64,000 nt of DNA from Bacteroidetes bacterium CG12_big_fil_rev_8_21_14_0_65_60_17 (GCA_002787815.1 PCUY01000031.1:62001-126000); one strand, 5' to 3'; positions 1 to 9,471 are shown, counted from the first letter of the stretch. Notes: generated by a model not told the origin, from the sequence alone. Translations and numbers: made by a program.

Positions 1-231
1 AATCGTGCCGCGGAGGGAGCAACGGTACCGCCCTACAGGGAAGGTGGACTCGTCCACGCACTGAAGGTCGTGGAAAGGGCCCAGGCCGGTACCGTTCCGG
101 ATCTCAATATGGTTCTCCCGGAGATCGAGCAGCGTATCCTGATCGAGTCAAGGAAACAGTTGTTTGCACGGCAGGTTCAACGACTCCGAACAGCAGCAGA
201 GGCGCGCAATGACCTGTTCGTCAGGGAGTAG
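1..231 (+). CDS. C-terminal end of a peptidyl-prolyl isomerase-like periplasmic protein (5' truncated)
   Basis: Frame 1 is open from the first base to a TAG at 229-231 and gives 76 residues with no start codon, so this is the 3' end of a gene that begins outside the window. The visible tail is mostly charged helix (EIEQRILIESRKQLFARQV). This resembles the C-terminal helix that follows the parvulin domain in SurA/PpiC-family chaperones. The next gene is a clear SurA-type isomerase, and tandem isomerase genes are common in Bacteroidetes-like genomes, so a second PpiC/SurA paralogue is the best guess. It could be another coiled-coil envelope protein; the fragment is too short to be sure. Confidence 0.55.
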   Translation, partial: NRAAEGATVPPYREGGLVHALKVVERAQAGTVPDLNMVLPEIEQRILIESRKQLFARQVQRLRTAAEARNDLFVRE

Positions 232-322
232 TCGGCGCGTCCCCTGTGCTGCGACGCCTGGCGGGCGGACGCATGTTGCGCCCGCCCTGTCTGTTTGTTG
301 GCCTTCCATTTCCCTTTGCTAC

Positions 323-1684
323 ATGACTATTACATCCTGCCGGCTGATTCTTCTTGTCAGCCTCGTCCTCACACCCATGGTGGTGCACGCCCAGGACGAC
401 ACGGTGCTCGATGAGATTGTTGCCGTCGTGGGGTCGGACATCATACTGGCCTCGGACGTGGACGGGTTTGTGCTCGGCATCATGAATCAGCAGAAAATGC
501 CCTATACGCAGGACCTCTGGGACAGGGCTCTGCAGCAGATCATTGACGAACAAGTTCTGGTCATCCATGCCAAGCGCGATACCAACATCGTCGTTGGAGA
601 TCAGCAGGTGGAGCAGATGCTGGACAGCCGGGTTTCCCAGATGGCGCGGCGAATGGGTGGGGAGGCGCGTCTTGAGGCGCTGTACGGTAAATCTGTGCTC
701 GAACTCAAAGATGAATTCCGCGAAGAAATACGGAACCAGGCCCTGTCGGAACAGATGCGGAACCAGAAACTCCGCAACGTTCGGGCCACTCCGTCGGATG
801 TCGAAGCGTGGCTCAGTCAAATTCCTCCCGACTCCCTCCCCACCATGCCGGACATGGTTCGTATCTCCCATATCGTGGCGCTTCCGGAAATCACGGACGA
901 TGCGAGAGAGGAGGCGATGGAAATCCTGTCTACCATCCGCGACACGGTCCTCGCCGGTGGTGCCACGATGGAAGAGATGGCAGAGTTGTTCTCCGATGAT
1001 CCGGGATCGGCGCCCAACGGTGGTCTTTACGAGGATATGGCCCTGTCCGATCTGGTCCCGGAATTCGCAGCCGTTGCTGCCCGTTCGCCAATCGGTGTAT
1101 ACAGTCCCATTTTTGAAACGCAGTTCGGTCTTCATTTTCTCCGGATCAATGCCAGGCGTGGAGACCGGATTGACTACAACCATATCCTGATTGAATTTGA
1201 TGAATCCGACAGTGATGCCGAACCTGCAATCGAGTTGCTCTCAACACTGCGCGATTCCATTCTTGCCGGCAAGGCGACGTTCGAGAAATTGGCCAGGGAA
1301 TTTTCCGATGAAGAAGCCTCCCGATCACGTGCCGGCGCGGTCATTGACCCCAATACGGGAGAAAAAATACTGTTCGTAGAAGCGCTGGGACCGATGTGGC
1401 AGGCGACACTTGCCGGCCTTGAGGAGGGTGACATATCCGAGCCGCGTGAAGTAACGCTTCAGGACGGGCGCCGGGCGTATCACATTGTTCGGCTGGAAGA
1501 ACGGATACCAGAGCACACGGTCTCTCTCGAGACCGATTACGCGCTCATTGAACGGCGTGCCCTGCAGGACAAACAGGATCGGATCATGAGGGAGTGGATG
1601 AAGCAGCTCAAGGAAACGGTCTACATTGAATTACGCGGTCGGGCTCTCCGGAATACCACTGCAGCCAATACTTCAACCAATTGA
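323..1684 (+). CDS. SurA-like periplasmic peptidyl-prolyl cis-trans isomerase
   Basis: Predicted periplasmic chaperone/isomerase of the SurA type, which helps outer-membrane proteins fold. The ORF track opens at 164, but the ATG at 323 is followed at once by a signal peptide (MTITSCRLILLVSLVLTP...VHAQ), so the product is taken as 453 aa. After cleavage comes a SurA_N-like helical segment (DEIVAVVGSDIILASDVD). Two parvulin/PpiC domains follow, starting near residues 178 (ISHIVALPE) and 283 (YNHILIEF), with the usual FSDDPGSAPNGG and FSDEEASRSRAG stretches. It follows the truncated isomerase by about 90 bp, and moxR starts 3 bp after its stop, so all three are probably co-transcribed. The function call is by family resemblance; client proteins are unknown. 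Confidence 0.9.
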   Translation: MTITSCRLILLVSLVLTPMVVHAQDDTVLDEIVAVVGSDIILASDVDGFVLGIMNQQKMPYTQDLWDRALQQIIDEQVLVIHAKRDTNIVVGDQQVEQMLDSRVSQMARRMGGEARLEALYGKSVLELKDEFREEIRNQALSEQMRNQKLRNVRATPSDVEAWLSQIPPDSLPTMPDMVRISHIVALPEITDDAREEAMEILSTIRDTVLAGGATMEEMAELFSDDPGSAPNGGLYEDMALSDLVPEFAAVAARSPIGVYSPIFETQFGLHFLRINARRGDRIDYNHILIEFDESDSDAEPAIELLSTLRDSILAGKATFEKLAREFSDEEASRSRAGAVIDPNTGEKILFVEALGPMWQATLAGLEEGDISEPREVTLQDGRRAYHIVRLEERIPEHTVSLETDYALIERRALQDKQDRIMREWMKQLKETVYIELRGRALRNTTAANTSTN

Positions 1685-1687
1685 CAT

Positions 1688-2677
1688 ATGGAAATCAAGA
1701 CATCGCCCGAGACCATTGACCATCTCCATGCCGGTTACAAGTCCCTCCGGTCAGAAATAGCCAAGGTCATTGTAGGCCAGGACGATGTCATTCATCGGAT
1801 CATAGTATCGATCCTGTGTCGGGGGCACGTTCTCCTGATCGGTGTACCCGGTCTGGCGAAGACACTCCTCATCCACACAATTTCCGAGGCCGTGGAGCTT
1901 GACTTCAATCGAATCCAGTTCACTCCCGACCTGATGCCGTCGGATATCACGGGAACGGAAATCATAGAGCAGGACCGCACGACCGGCGGTCGTGAATTCA
2001 AATTCGTGAAAGGACCCGTCTTTGCGAACGTGGTGCTGGCCGATGAGATCAACCGTACCCCTCCCAAGACGCAGGCCGCACTTCTCGAAGCCATGCAGGA
2101 GCATCACGTGACGGCTGCCGGCCAGACGTATGCCCTCCCGGAACCATTCTTCGTGCTGGCAACACAGAATCCCATTGAGCAGGAGGGCACCTATCCCCTG
2201 CCAGAGGCCCAGCTTGACCGCTTCATGCTGAACCTGTGGCTCGATTACCCGACGTTCGACCAGGAAGTCGAGGTCGTGCGCCAGACGACATCAGCCCACC
2301 GGAGCGATGTCAAATGTGTCATGACTGCCCGGGATATCCTGACCTATCAGCAGTTCATTCGGGAAATACCCGTGGCCGACAACGTCATTGAATATGCGGT
2401 TCGGCTCGTGGGCCGGACGCGTCCGGGAACCGATGCCGCGCCGGATTTCGTGAATCAGTACCTGAGTTACGGTGCCGGACCGAGGGCGTCGCAGTATCTG
2501 ATCATGGGGGCCAAAACAATGGCCGCGCTGGACGGCAGGCTTACGCCTTCCATAAGTGACGTGAATGCCCTGGCAATATCCGTTCTCAGGCACCGTATTG
2601 TCTCCAATTTCACGGCCGAGGCCGAAAGTGTCACATCCGTGGATATCATTGAGCGCCTTATGGAGCATTCGGTTTGA
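1688..2677 (+). CDS. MoxR-family AAA+ ATPase
   Basis: A 329-aa cytoplasmic AAA+ ATPase of the MoxR type. The Walker A motif GVPGLAKT lies at residues 52-59 and Walker B VLADEINR near 117-123, followed by sensor 1 (LATQNP) and the conserved EQEGTYPLPEAQLDRF stretch. MoxR proteins act as chaperones or maturation factors, usually together with VWA-domain proteins. No VWA gene is visible next to it, which leaves its partner unknown. The ATG lies 3 bp past the stop of the SurA-like gene, suggesting co-transcription. Its last 20 bp overlap the convergent permease gene. Confidence 0.93.
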   Translation: MEIKTSPETIDHLHAGYKSLRSEIAKVIVGQDDVIHRIIVSILCRGHVLLIGVPGLAKTLLIHTISEAVELDFNRIQFTPDLMPSDITGTEIIEQDRTTGGREFKFVKGPVFANVVLADEINRTPPKTQAALLEAMQEHHVTAAGQTYALPEPFFVLATQNPIEQEGTYPLPEAQLDRFMLNLWLDYPTFDQEVEVVRQTTSAHRSDVKCVMTARDILTYQQFIREIPVADNVIEYAVRLVGRTRPGTDAAPDFVNQYLSYGAGPRASQYLIMGAKTMAALDGRLTPSISDVNALAISVLRHRIVSNFTAEAESVTSVDIIERLMEHSV

Positions 2678-3722
2678 CGACACTGCTCATGAGAACCGAC
2701 ATGGGGCGCAGTGGACCGATATTCTCGAATACGATCTTCAGCGTCGCCGTCGTGGGTACAGCAAGGATCATACCCCACAGTCCCCACAGCCATCCCCATG
2801 TGATCAATGACACCAGGATGAGCAGTGGACTAAGATTCAGGCTGAAACCCATTATCCTCGGCTCTATTACATTTCCCATCGTGAGTTGAAGCGCCCCCAG
2901 GCCCAGAATGACCACGAGCGGGATGACCAGCGTATCGAATTGAAGCAGGCTTACCGCGAACGGAAACAGGACAGCAATCGTGCTGCCAATGTTTGGTATG
3001 TAGTTGAGCAGAAAGGCCAGAAATCCCCAGACAAGCGGGAAATCCACTCCCAGGACGTACAGGACGAACCACGTGAGCGTTCCGGTACCCAGGCTGATTA
3101 GTGTCTTTGCAACCAGATACTTCCGCACCTGTTCATCCACATTGGATACCAGATTGGCAATCTTGTCGGCCTGTGACTCCGGAAATGCCACCCTGATTTT
3201 TTCCGCCAGTTCTCCACTGCCGGCCAGGATGAACAGCATGAAGAGCAATACAAGAAACGTCGTGCTGACGAAGCTGATGAATGACCCGACACCGCTCGTC
3301 ACCGCCGTAGAAACGCTGGACCAATCGAAGGCGTCCGACCAGTCTACTTCGGCCACATCCACGTTGAAACGCGTTGCCGAATCCAGAAGGAAGGTCTCCA
3401 CATCTCTTACAATAACGACCGCCTTGGCCCCATACTTGGGAAGCTCCTCGATGAACGACTGCGTTGATGAAAAAAGCACCCATCCCACCAAAAAAAGAAC
3501 CGCTGACGATACAATCAGTACCAGAAACAGCGCTACCGCCATGGGAACCCGCTTACCCCGCAGCCAAAGAATCCCTGGCTTGAATATCACCGAAAGCAGA
3601 ATGGCCAGAACCAGTGGCATGAGCACGACTTTCAACTGCAACAGCGTCACGCCCAGCAGGAAAACAGCAATCAAGCCCAGAAATATCAGGAACAGGTTGT
3701 TATGTTGGGGATCTGATACCAT
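2658..3722 (-). CDS. AI-2E family transporter (PerM-like permease)
   Basis: A 354-aa integral membrane protein of the AI-2E/PerM family. Hydrophobic segments are arranged as in the family: paired N-terminal helices (LFLIFLGLIAVFLLGVTLLQL), a soluble middle part, then a cluster of C-terminal helices. The family motif region FLLNYIPNIGSTIAVL and GNVIEPRIMG near the C-terminus are clear. The ORF track starts with GTG at 3725; the ATG at 3722 seems more likely. Family members have been linked to autoinducer-2 or ion export, and the substrate here cannot be read from sequence. It converges on moxR with a 20-bp overlap and diverges from the M23 gene with only 9 bp between start codons. Confidence 0.9.
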   Translation of the reverse strand: MVSDPQHNNLFLIFLGLIAVFLLGVTLLQLKVVLMPLVLAILLSVIFKPGILWLRGKRVPMAVALFLVLIVSSAVLFLVGWVLFSSTQSFIEELPKYGAKAVVIVRDVETFLLDSATRFNVDVAEVDWSDAFDWSSVSTAVTSGVGSFISFVSTTFLVLLFMLFILAGSGELAEKIRVAFPESQADKIANLVSNVDEQVRKYLVAKTLISLGTGTLTWFVLYVLGVDFPLVWGFLAFLLNYIPNIGSTIAVLFPFAVSLLQFDTLVIPLVVILGLGALQLTMGNVIEPRIMGFSLNLSPLLILVSLITWGWLWGLWGMILAVPTTATLKIVFENIGPLRPMSVLMSSVVKPNAP

Positions 3723-3731
3723 CACATTGTC

Positions 3732-5489
3732 ATGAGTAAAGCATCCTGTTTCCTGGCCATTTGTGCGGTCCTTCTATTGGGCAGCATGCACGGGGATCCG
3801 TACCCGGACAATTATTTCACTTCGCCGCTCAACATTCCACTCATTCTTTCGGGTGGATACGGCGAAATGCGTTCCAATCACTTCCACGCCGGGCTGGATA
3901 TCAAAACCCAGGGGCGAACGGGCCTCCCTGTCCTTGCGGCTGCCGACGGCTGGGTCTCGCGGATCAACGTCAACGCCGGCGGATACGGCAATGCCCTGTA
4001 TATCAACCACCCTGATGGACACCAGACAGTGTACGCGCACCTGGACGCGTTCGCCGATCCCATTGCAGGCTACGTCGAGAAAACGCAATACGAACGGGAA
4101 TCATTCGAATTACAGGTTTTTCCTGGTAAAAATCAATTTCCGGTTTTCCGGAAAGACGTGATCGCGCTGTCAGGTAACTCCGGCAGCTCTGGAGGTCCGC
4201 ATCTCCACTTTGAAATACGTGACGCCAGCACAGCAGAACCGCTCAATCCCCTTCTTTTTGGTATAGACGTTCAAGACACTGTCCCTCCGCGCATATTCCG
4301 CTTCAAGGTGTACGCGCTCGATTCCCAATCGACCATCCGACTCCGTGACAGCCAGACAGGTGGTTGGCGCACGGTCCACGGAGGAGGGTCCGCATTCGTG
4401 GACGTCCGCAGGGATGCCGATGGATCATACTCACCCGTTCGTGTATCCCGGATTGAAGCACGCGGCCGGATCGGTTTCGGAATCCAGGCCCACGATTATC
4501 ACGAGGGGGCCAGCAATCGCTTGGGGACGTATCGTATCTCATTGCAACGCAACGGCAACTTGCTTTTTTCGTCGGTGATGGAACGGTTTTCATTTGCTAC
4601 TACACGATTCCTGAATGCACACGTTGACTATGCCGAGCGGCGGCGAAGCGGCCGCTGGGTGCAACGGAGCTACGTGTTGCCCGGAAATGATCTGAATATT
4701 TACAATGCGTCGGGCAGGGGTATCCTCGCCGTGGACGACTCAAATGCCGTATTCAATATGCAGTATACCGTGGAGGATGCCTACGGACACACCGCCCAGT
4801 TGGGGTTCGCTGTCCATGGTACCAGCTACGCGGTGAGCAGTGCTCCGATAAGCGATTCCGGCGCGTCGACAGAAATCATGCACTGGGACAGAACTTTTAC
4901 CTACGCGACACAGGACATGTCGCTCAGGATTCCCGCCCGGGCCCTCTACGACGACGTTCCGTTCACATATGAAAAACGGCCTCCGCTTGAGGGACAAATG
5001 TTTTCCGCCCGCCACCGTGTGCATGATGCCAACACGCCCTTGCACACGGCCATGACCATACGCCTCGCGGCAGATGCTGTCCCTCCGTCTTTGCATGACA
5101 AGGTCCTGGTCGGCCTGCTTGACGAGCGTGGACGCACGTCGTCTGCCGGAGGCGGATATTCGGGTGGTAACGTGACGACGCAGGTGCGTACGTTCGGTAC
5201 CTTCGCGATTGTGGCCGATACCACCGCTCCATCCATTACCCCTCTCGGTTATTCCCGCACGACGTCAGCCCGTGTACTTCGTTTACGGGTGCGTGACAAC
5301 CTGAGCGGGATAGACTCCTTCCGTGCCGAGATTGACGGTGAATGGCGCCTCTTCAACCACGACGCCAAGAACAGCCTGTTCGAACACCGTCTCGATGATA
5401 GAACGCCTCCGGGTGAGCACATCCTGATCGTTCGTGTGCGCGACAGGAAAGGAAACGAAAATGTCCTGGAGCTGCCCTTCAGGAAGTAG
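3732..5489 (+). CDS. M23/LytM-domain metallopeptidase with long beta-rich C-terminal region
   Basis: A 585-aa exported protein with a short hydrophobic N-terminus (ASCFLAICAVLLLGSMHG). The M23 domain spans about residues 35-170. Zinc ligands are visible in NHFHAGLD (H52, D56) and in GGPHLHFEIRD (H157, H159), so the site appears catalytically competent for peptidoglycan cross-link cleavage. About 400 residues of beta-rich sequence of unassigned fold follow; such tails are common in Bacteroidetes M23 proteins. The ATG lies 9 bp from the divergent AI-2E gene, and the stop is 6 bp from the convergent thrC. It may take part in cell-wall remodelling or act as a division activator. Confidence 0.9.
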   Translation: MSKASCFLAICAVLLLGSMHGDPYPDNYFTSPLNIPLILSGGYGEMRSNHFHAGLDIKTQGRTGLPVLAAADGWVSRINVNAGGYGNALYINHPDGHQTVYAHLDAFADPIAGYVEKTQYERESFELQVFPGKNQFPVFRKDVIALSGNSGSSGGPHLHFEIRDASTAEPLNPLLFGIDVQDTVPPRIFRFKVYALDSQSTIRLRDSQTGGWRTVHGGGSAFVDVRRDADGSYSPVRVSRIEARGRIGFGIQAHDYHEGASNRLGTYRISLQRNGNLLFSSVMERFSFATTRFLNAHVDYAERRRSGRWVQRSYVLPGNDLNIYNASGRGILAVDDSNAVFNMQYTVEDAYGHTAQLGFAVHGTSYAVSSAPISDSGASTEIMHWDRTFTYATQDMSLRIPARALYDDVPFTYEKRPPLEGQMFSARHRVHDANTPLHTAMTIRLAADAVPPSLHDKVLVGLLDERGRTSSAGGGYSGGNVTTQVRTFGTFAIVADTTAPSITPLGYSRTTSARVLRLRVRDNLSGIDSFRAEIDGEWRLFNHDAKNSLFEHRLDDRTPPGEHILIVRVRDRKGNENVLELPFRK

Positions 5490-5495
5490 ATCCTG

Positions 5496-6797
5496 TTAGG
5501 CCCTGATGAGCTCGAGCAGCCCGGAGGGATCGACATCCATCGGCATGGCATAATGCGGTTGGTTGGCCATCGCGGCAAGTTGCTCGGGAACGTCGGGTTC
5601 CAGCCCAATGGCATCTCTGACGGTTTCAGGAAATTTCGCGGGATGGGCCGTGGACAACACAACCACAGGGCCATCCTGTTCGTCAGCACGCTTTGCGGCA
5701 TGTAACGCAACGGCCGTATGGGGGTCGGCCATGTATCTGTTTTTTTGCCACGTGATCCTCATCTGCCCGCGGGTTTGTTCGTCAGTCACACGTTCACCCC
5801 GAACGAGCGACGCAAGCTCATCGTGACTGAAGAAATATGTGAGCCGCTCGAAGTTGCTTGGCGCACCCACATCCATGGCATTCGACAGCGTTTTCACCGA
5901 TGGAGCAAAGCGCGCCGACTCGTCCTGGAGCCAGGACGGAAAGAAATCATTCGCATTGTGTGCCGCAATGAACCCCCGGGCTGGCATACCAGCCCTGTAG
6001 GCCAGGATACCGGCTGTCAGGTTGCCAAGATTGCCGGAAGGAACGCAGAAAACGGGCGCACGACCATCCACGCCTTTACCCATAAGGCGTAGTCCCGCAT
6101 GGATATAGTAGATCATTTGGGCCATCAGTCGCGCGATATTGATGGAATTTGCCGTAGTCAGCCGGATACGGGCGGGCAATGGGCCCATGAATGCGCCTTT
6201 TACCATGCGCTGACAGTCATCAAAACTTCCGTCAACGCGCACCGGGAGGACACCCGGTCGACGCACGGTCAATTGGGACTCCTGTGTGGGGCTCACACCA
6301 CGTTTGGGATACAGCAGAACAACCTTGACCCCTTCGATCCCGCTGCATCCGTCTGCCACAGCGCTCCCGGTATCGCCCGACGTAGCAACGAGCACAACAG
6401 TTTCCTGATCGGATTTTTGCTGCAGGTGCCCCAGAAAACCACCCAGAAGTCGGGCACCAAAATCCTTGAAAGAGAGTGTTGGACCGTGGAACAGCTCGAG
6501 GATGTGCATGTCCGTCTCGCCAGCGGGCGCCACGAGAGGAGCCTCGAACGTGAAGACGCGCTCAGCCAGTTGTTCAAATTGTGCCGGTGTCAGCCAGTCG
6601 TCCGTCCACCTGGAAAGAACCTGGACAGCCAACTCCGGGAATGACGGCACTCTGCCGTGCGGTTGACGCACGTCCTGCGGCAATACGGGAATGGACTCCG
6701 GTATATAGAGGCCACCATCCGGTGCCAGCCCTTGCAGCACCGCTGTGCCAAGGCCAACCGGCTCGGATCTTCCCCGGGTGGACAGAAATCTCACCAT
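5496..6797 (-). CDS. thrC: Threonine synthase
   Basis: A 433-aa PLP enzyme converting O-phosphohomoserine to threonine, the last step of threonine synthesis. Sequence landmarks include STRG near the N-terminus, the PLP-lysine region FHGPTLSFKDFGARLL, VATSGDTGSAVADG, and VPSGNLGNLTAG. The ORF track extends to 6947, but the ATG at 6797 matches the family N-terminus (MVRFLSTRG). It also overlaps the thrB stop in the sequence ATGGTGA, which fixes this start by translational coupling. It is the last gene of an fbp-thrB-thrC operon. Confidence 0.96.
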   Translation of the reverse strand: MVRFLSTRGRSEPVGLGTAVLQGLAPDGGLYIPESIPVLPQDVRQPHGRVPSFPELAVQVLSRWTDDWLTPAQFEQLAERVFTFEAPLVAPAGETDMHILELFHGPTLSFKDFGARLLGGFLGHLQQKSDQETVVLVATSGDTGSAVADGCSGIEGVKVVLLYPKRGVSPTQESQLTVRRPGVLPVRVDGSFDDCQRMVKGAFMGPLPARIRLTTANSINIARLMAQMIYYIHAGLRLMGKGVDGRAPVFCVPSGNLGNLTAGILAYRAGMPARGFIAAHNANDFFPSWLQDESARFAPSVKTLSNAMDVGAPSNFERLTYFFSHDELASLVRGERVTDEQTRGQMRITWQKNRYMADPHTAVALHAAKRADEQDGPVVVLSTAHPAKFPETVRDAIGLEPDVPEQLAAMANQPHYAMPMDVDPSGLLELIRA

Positions 6798-7759
6798 GGC
6801 CAGTCCCCTCCCTGTCCGGTCTCGGTATCTATTCGGGCACCACTGGTGTCCACGGAAGACGTCCTTGCGATACTTTCCATCCCACGATGCGCACAGGCGT
6901 GCTGCATGGCCCGCGTAACCTCCGAGGCGGACTCGGATGTGGGACAAACAGCAAACATCGCTGGTCCGGATCCCGAGAGGGCAACACCATGCGCTCCCGC
7001 ATGGACTGCCGAACTTCGTATGTCTTGGTATGCCGTCACCAGTACAGCTCGCTTCGGCTCGACGATCTCATCGCACATGACAAGGTGGCCAATATCAGAA
7101 GCGTTTCCGCAGCATATGGCGTTTACCAGCATACCAAGCAGTGAGGCATGCCGAACGGCGGCATCCAGTGGGATTTCCCGGGGAAGCAGACCTCTCGCCT
7201 CGCGCGTGAGCACATCAACATCAGGTAGTATGATGGCCAGGTGCAGGCGGGTCGGACAATCTATCCGACGACTGAATTCGAGTCGGTCGGACTGTGCCAG
7301 AACGAAGCCCCCGTAGAGAGAGGGAAGAACGTTGTCCCCGTGTCTTGCGGCCGACGCGGCCTGCTCCCCATCCAGCGCGGCCTCTCTGATGACATCCTTC
7401 TCGAGTTCCCGTCCTTCAAGTGCCGCCACGGCCAGTGCCGCGGCGACGGCACTGGCGGCCGAACTGCCCAGGCCGGACCCGGCACGGCCCTGCTTGCTGA
7501 TTTCCAGGTGCACACCGGTCGCGATGTCCAGGCGTCGCAGCATGGAGCGCGCCGCAACCACGGCCGTGTTGTCCTCCGAGCGTACCGGCGCGCTCCAGAC
7601 CGAGCTCCGGTGCCACTCCCATGTCACTTCCGGACCGGGTTGACGACGCGCCCGGATCCGGTCTCCGAAATTTGATATTGCAACACCGAGACAATCGAAC
7701 CCCGGACCCAGATTGGACAGGGATGCCGGGGCCGAAACGGTGACTACGTCCCTCCTCAT
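6791..7759 (-). CDS. thrB: Homoserine kinase (GHMP family)
   Basis: A 322-aa GHMP-superfamily kinase that phosphorylates homoserine to O-phosphohomoserine, the substrate of the next gene product. Visible motifs are the N-terminal APASLSNLGPGFDCLGVA, the ATP-binding GRAGSGLGSSAASAVAA and the C-terminal ALSGSGPAMFAV. The start ATG overlaps the fbp stop (ATGA) and the stop overlaps the thrC start, so all three are likely translated from one mRNA. No aspartokinase or homoserine dehydrogenase gene lies in the window. Confidence 0.96.
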   Translation of the reverse strand: MRRDVVTVSAPASLSNLGPGFDCLGVAISNFGDRIRARRQPGPEVTWEWHRSSVWSAPVRSEDNTAVVAARSMLRRLDIATGVHLEISKQGRAGSGLGSSAASAVAAALAVAALEGRELEKDVIREAALDGEQAASAARHGDNVLPSLYGGFVLAQSDRLEFSRRIDCPTRLHLAIILPDVDVLTREARGLLPREIPLDAAVRHASLLGMLVNAICCGNASDIGHLVMCDEIVEPKRAVLVTAYQDIRSSAVHAGAHGVALSGSGPAMFAVCPTSESASEVTRAMQHACAHRGMESIARTSSVDTSGARIDTETGQGGDWPW

Positions 7760-8793
7760 GGAAATCGCAGTTCACCACTGAGAAAGGCCTCGGCCGTCCT
7801 TACCATATCCACACAACCGATATAGACAGGTACCCGCTGGTGCAATTTCTTTGGAACCACCTCCAGTACGCGACCTGTACCGGTGGACGCCGCGCCCCCG
7901 GCCTCTTCGACAATCATGGCCAATGGATTGGCCTCGTACATGAGTCGAAGCTTTCCCTCCGGATTCTTGTGCGTCGCAGGATAGATGTACAGTCCACCCT
8001 TGAGCAGATTCCGATGAAAATCGGCAACGAACGAGCCGATATACCTCGTACCCAGCGGGCGGCCCGTACCGCCATCCTCATGCTGCATCCACTTGATGTG
8101 TTCCTTGAGGCCCTGCTCGAATGAATTGTAGTTGCCCTCGTTCACGGAATACATTCTTCCCGTTCGGGGCGTCTTGATCTCGGGATGTGTCAGCAGGAAT
8201 TCCCCGATGGCCGGATCGAGGGTGAACCCATTGACACCGTGCCCTGTCGTGTAGACCAGCATGGTCGATGAACCGTACACGACGTACCCGGCCGCAACCT
8301 GGCGGGTCCCCGGCTGCAAGGCCGACTCAAGCGTGGGCTCGGACACATCATCAGGCATCTGGTAGATGCTGAAAATTGTGCCAACCGAGACGTTTACTTC
8401 TATGTTCGACGATCCATCGAGAGGATCAAGAAGCACAATGTAGCGTCCCGTATCGATGGAAGTTCGCATGGGAATGGCCTCGGAGTGTTCTTCCGACCCG
8501 ATCAGGCAACATTCCCCACCTCTCTTGAGTGCGCGCACAAACTCCTTGTGTGCCAATGCATCCATGATCTGCTGGACCTCCCCCTGCACATTGATTTCAC
8601 CCGTCTGCCCGAAAACATCGACAATACCCGCGCGACGCATATGCCAATTCACCAGCTTTGCGGCCACGCTGATATCCCGCAGCAACCGGGAAAACGAACC
8701 CGTGGACTCACTGACTTCCAGCTGACGCTCAATAATGAACTGTTCGAGCGTTTTGAACTCGCCGATTTCCCGGATACGCGACTCTGGCTGCAT
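7756..8793 (-). CDS. fbp: Class I fructose-1,6-bisphosphatase
   Basis: A 345-aa class I FBPase, hydrolysing fructose-1,6-bisphosphate in gluconeogenesis. The metal-site and active-site signatures are present: GEEHSE-like GSEEHSEAIP, VLLDPLDGSSNIEVNVSVGTIFSIY, and the later YIGSFVADFHRNLLKGG and KLRLMYEANPLA. Length is normal for the family. It heads the operon with thrB and thrC (4-bp overlap with thrB). Pairing gluconeogenesis with threonine synthesis is unusual, and the link may be only shared expression. Confidence 0.96.
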   Translation of the reverse strand: MQPESRIREIGEFKTLEQFIIERQLEVSESTGSFSRLLRDISVAAKLVNWHMRRAGIVDVFGQTGEINVQGEVQQIMDALAHKEFVRALKRGGECCLIGSEEHSEAIPMRTSIDTGRYIVLLDPLDGSSNIEVNVSVGTIFSIYQMPDDVSEPTLESALQPGTRQVAAGYVVYGSSTMLVYTTGHGVNGFTLDPAIGEFLLTHPEIKTPRTGRMYSVNEGNYNSFEQGLKEHIKWMQHEDGGTGRPLGTRYIGSFVADFHRNLLKGGLYIYPATHKNPEGKLRLMYEANPLAMIVEEAGGAASTGTGRVLEVVPKKLHQRVPVYIGCVDMVRTAEAFLSGELRFP

Positions 8794-8835
8794 GTATAAC
8801 GTGATATTCGTTGTCGGAGTTGAAAATATACAGAT

Positions 8836-9471
8836 TCAGAACAGTACTGCCAGCAGCCGGGGACAATCCATGTCGCCTTCACGGAGTTCCTCAAGTAAGC
8901 GATCCAGATCCTCTGCTGTGTCCACATCATACCACAGTGGCAGAATAGTCAGATCCGTTTCAAGTTGAGCAGCCCGGGCTGTGGTTTCGGCAAACACCGA
9001 ATCAGTGGACCAGGTCATGTTACGGAACAGTTCCGGATAGAACGCGCTCATTCCAATCAGATAGTAGCCGCCGTCGACACTGGGACCCAATACCAGGGAT
9101 TCCGGGGTCGAGAGCGCATGCATGGCCTCCTCGACAAAGGGAAGCGGCAACGTGGGGTGATCCGTACCAATGAGGATAACAGCGCCGTGTCCCGCTGCGA
9201 ATCCCCTGGCGATTTCCCGCATCATCCGCGCTCCCAGATCGGATCCCTGCTGCCTCTCCAGGACCGTTCCTGCCGGCATATCGTCCCTCGAAGGCACGCC
9301 CGACACGGACAGCACGATCTCCGCTTCTTTTTTGAGGCTCTGCAGCCTCGTCAAGGTGTCGTGCATCATTGCGCTGTTCAACAACGCACATTTCTTCGGT
9401 CCAAGATGCGGCTCCAGCCGCGTTTTCACCTGGCCGGGAACGGATCCCTTTCCCATCACGGTAATTCTCAC
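8836..9471 (-). CDS. DUF2064 / TIGR04282-type glycosyltransferase-like protein
   Basis: A 211-aa nucleotide-diphospho-sugar-transferase-fold protein of the DUF2064 family ('selenodomain-associated transferase 1'). Recognisable parts are the N-terminal MGKGSVPGQVKTRL, the GTDHPTLP motif in the middle, and LGPSVDGGYYLIGM, all typical of the family. The start is a GTG at 9471 that overlaps the stop of the cysteine desulfurase gene (GTGA), supporting coupling. The substrate is not known for the family. Relatives occur with radical-SAM and sugar-modifying genes; here the partner is a NifS-like enzyme. Confidence 0.8.
   Translation of the reverse strand: MRITVMGKGSVPGQVKTRLEPHLGPKKCALLNSAMMHDTLTRLQSLKKEAEIVLSVSGVPSRDDMPAGTVLERQQGSDLGARMMREIARGFAAGHGAVILIGTDHPTLPLPFVEEAMHALSTPESLVLGPSVDGGYYLIGMSAFYPELFRNMTWSTDSVFAETTARAAQLETDLTILPLWYDVDTAEDLDRLLEELREGDMDCPRLLAVLF

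Noticed and set aside
221-1183. 320-aa minus-strand ORF opposite the SurA-like gene
   Set aside because: Antisense shadow of a strongly conserved plus-strand gene; the sequence is His/Arg-rich and low in family-like features.
3004-3735. 243-aa plus-strand ORF across the AI-2E transporter
   Set aside because: Ser/Thr/Arg-rich composition typical of the antisense of a membrane protein gene.
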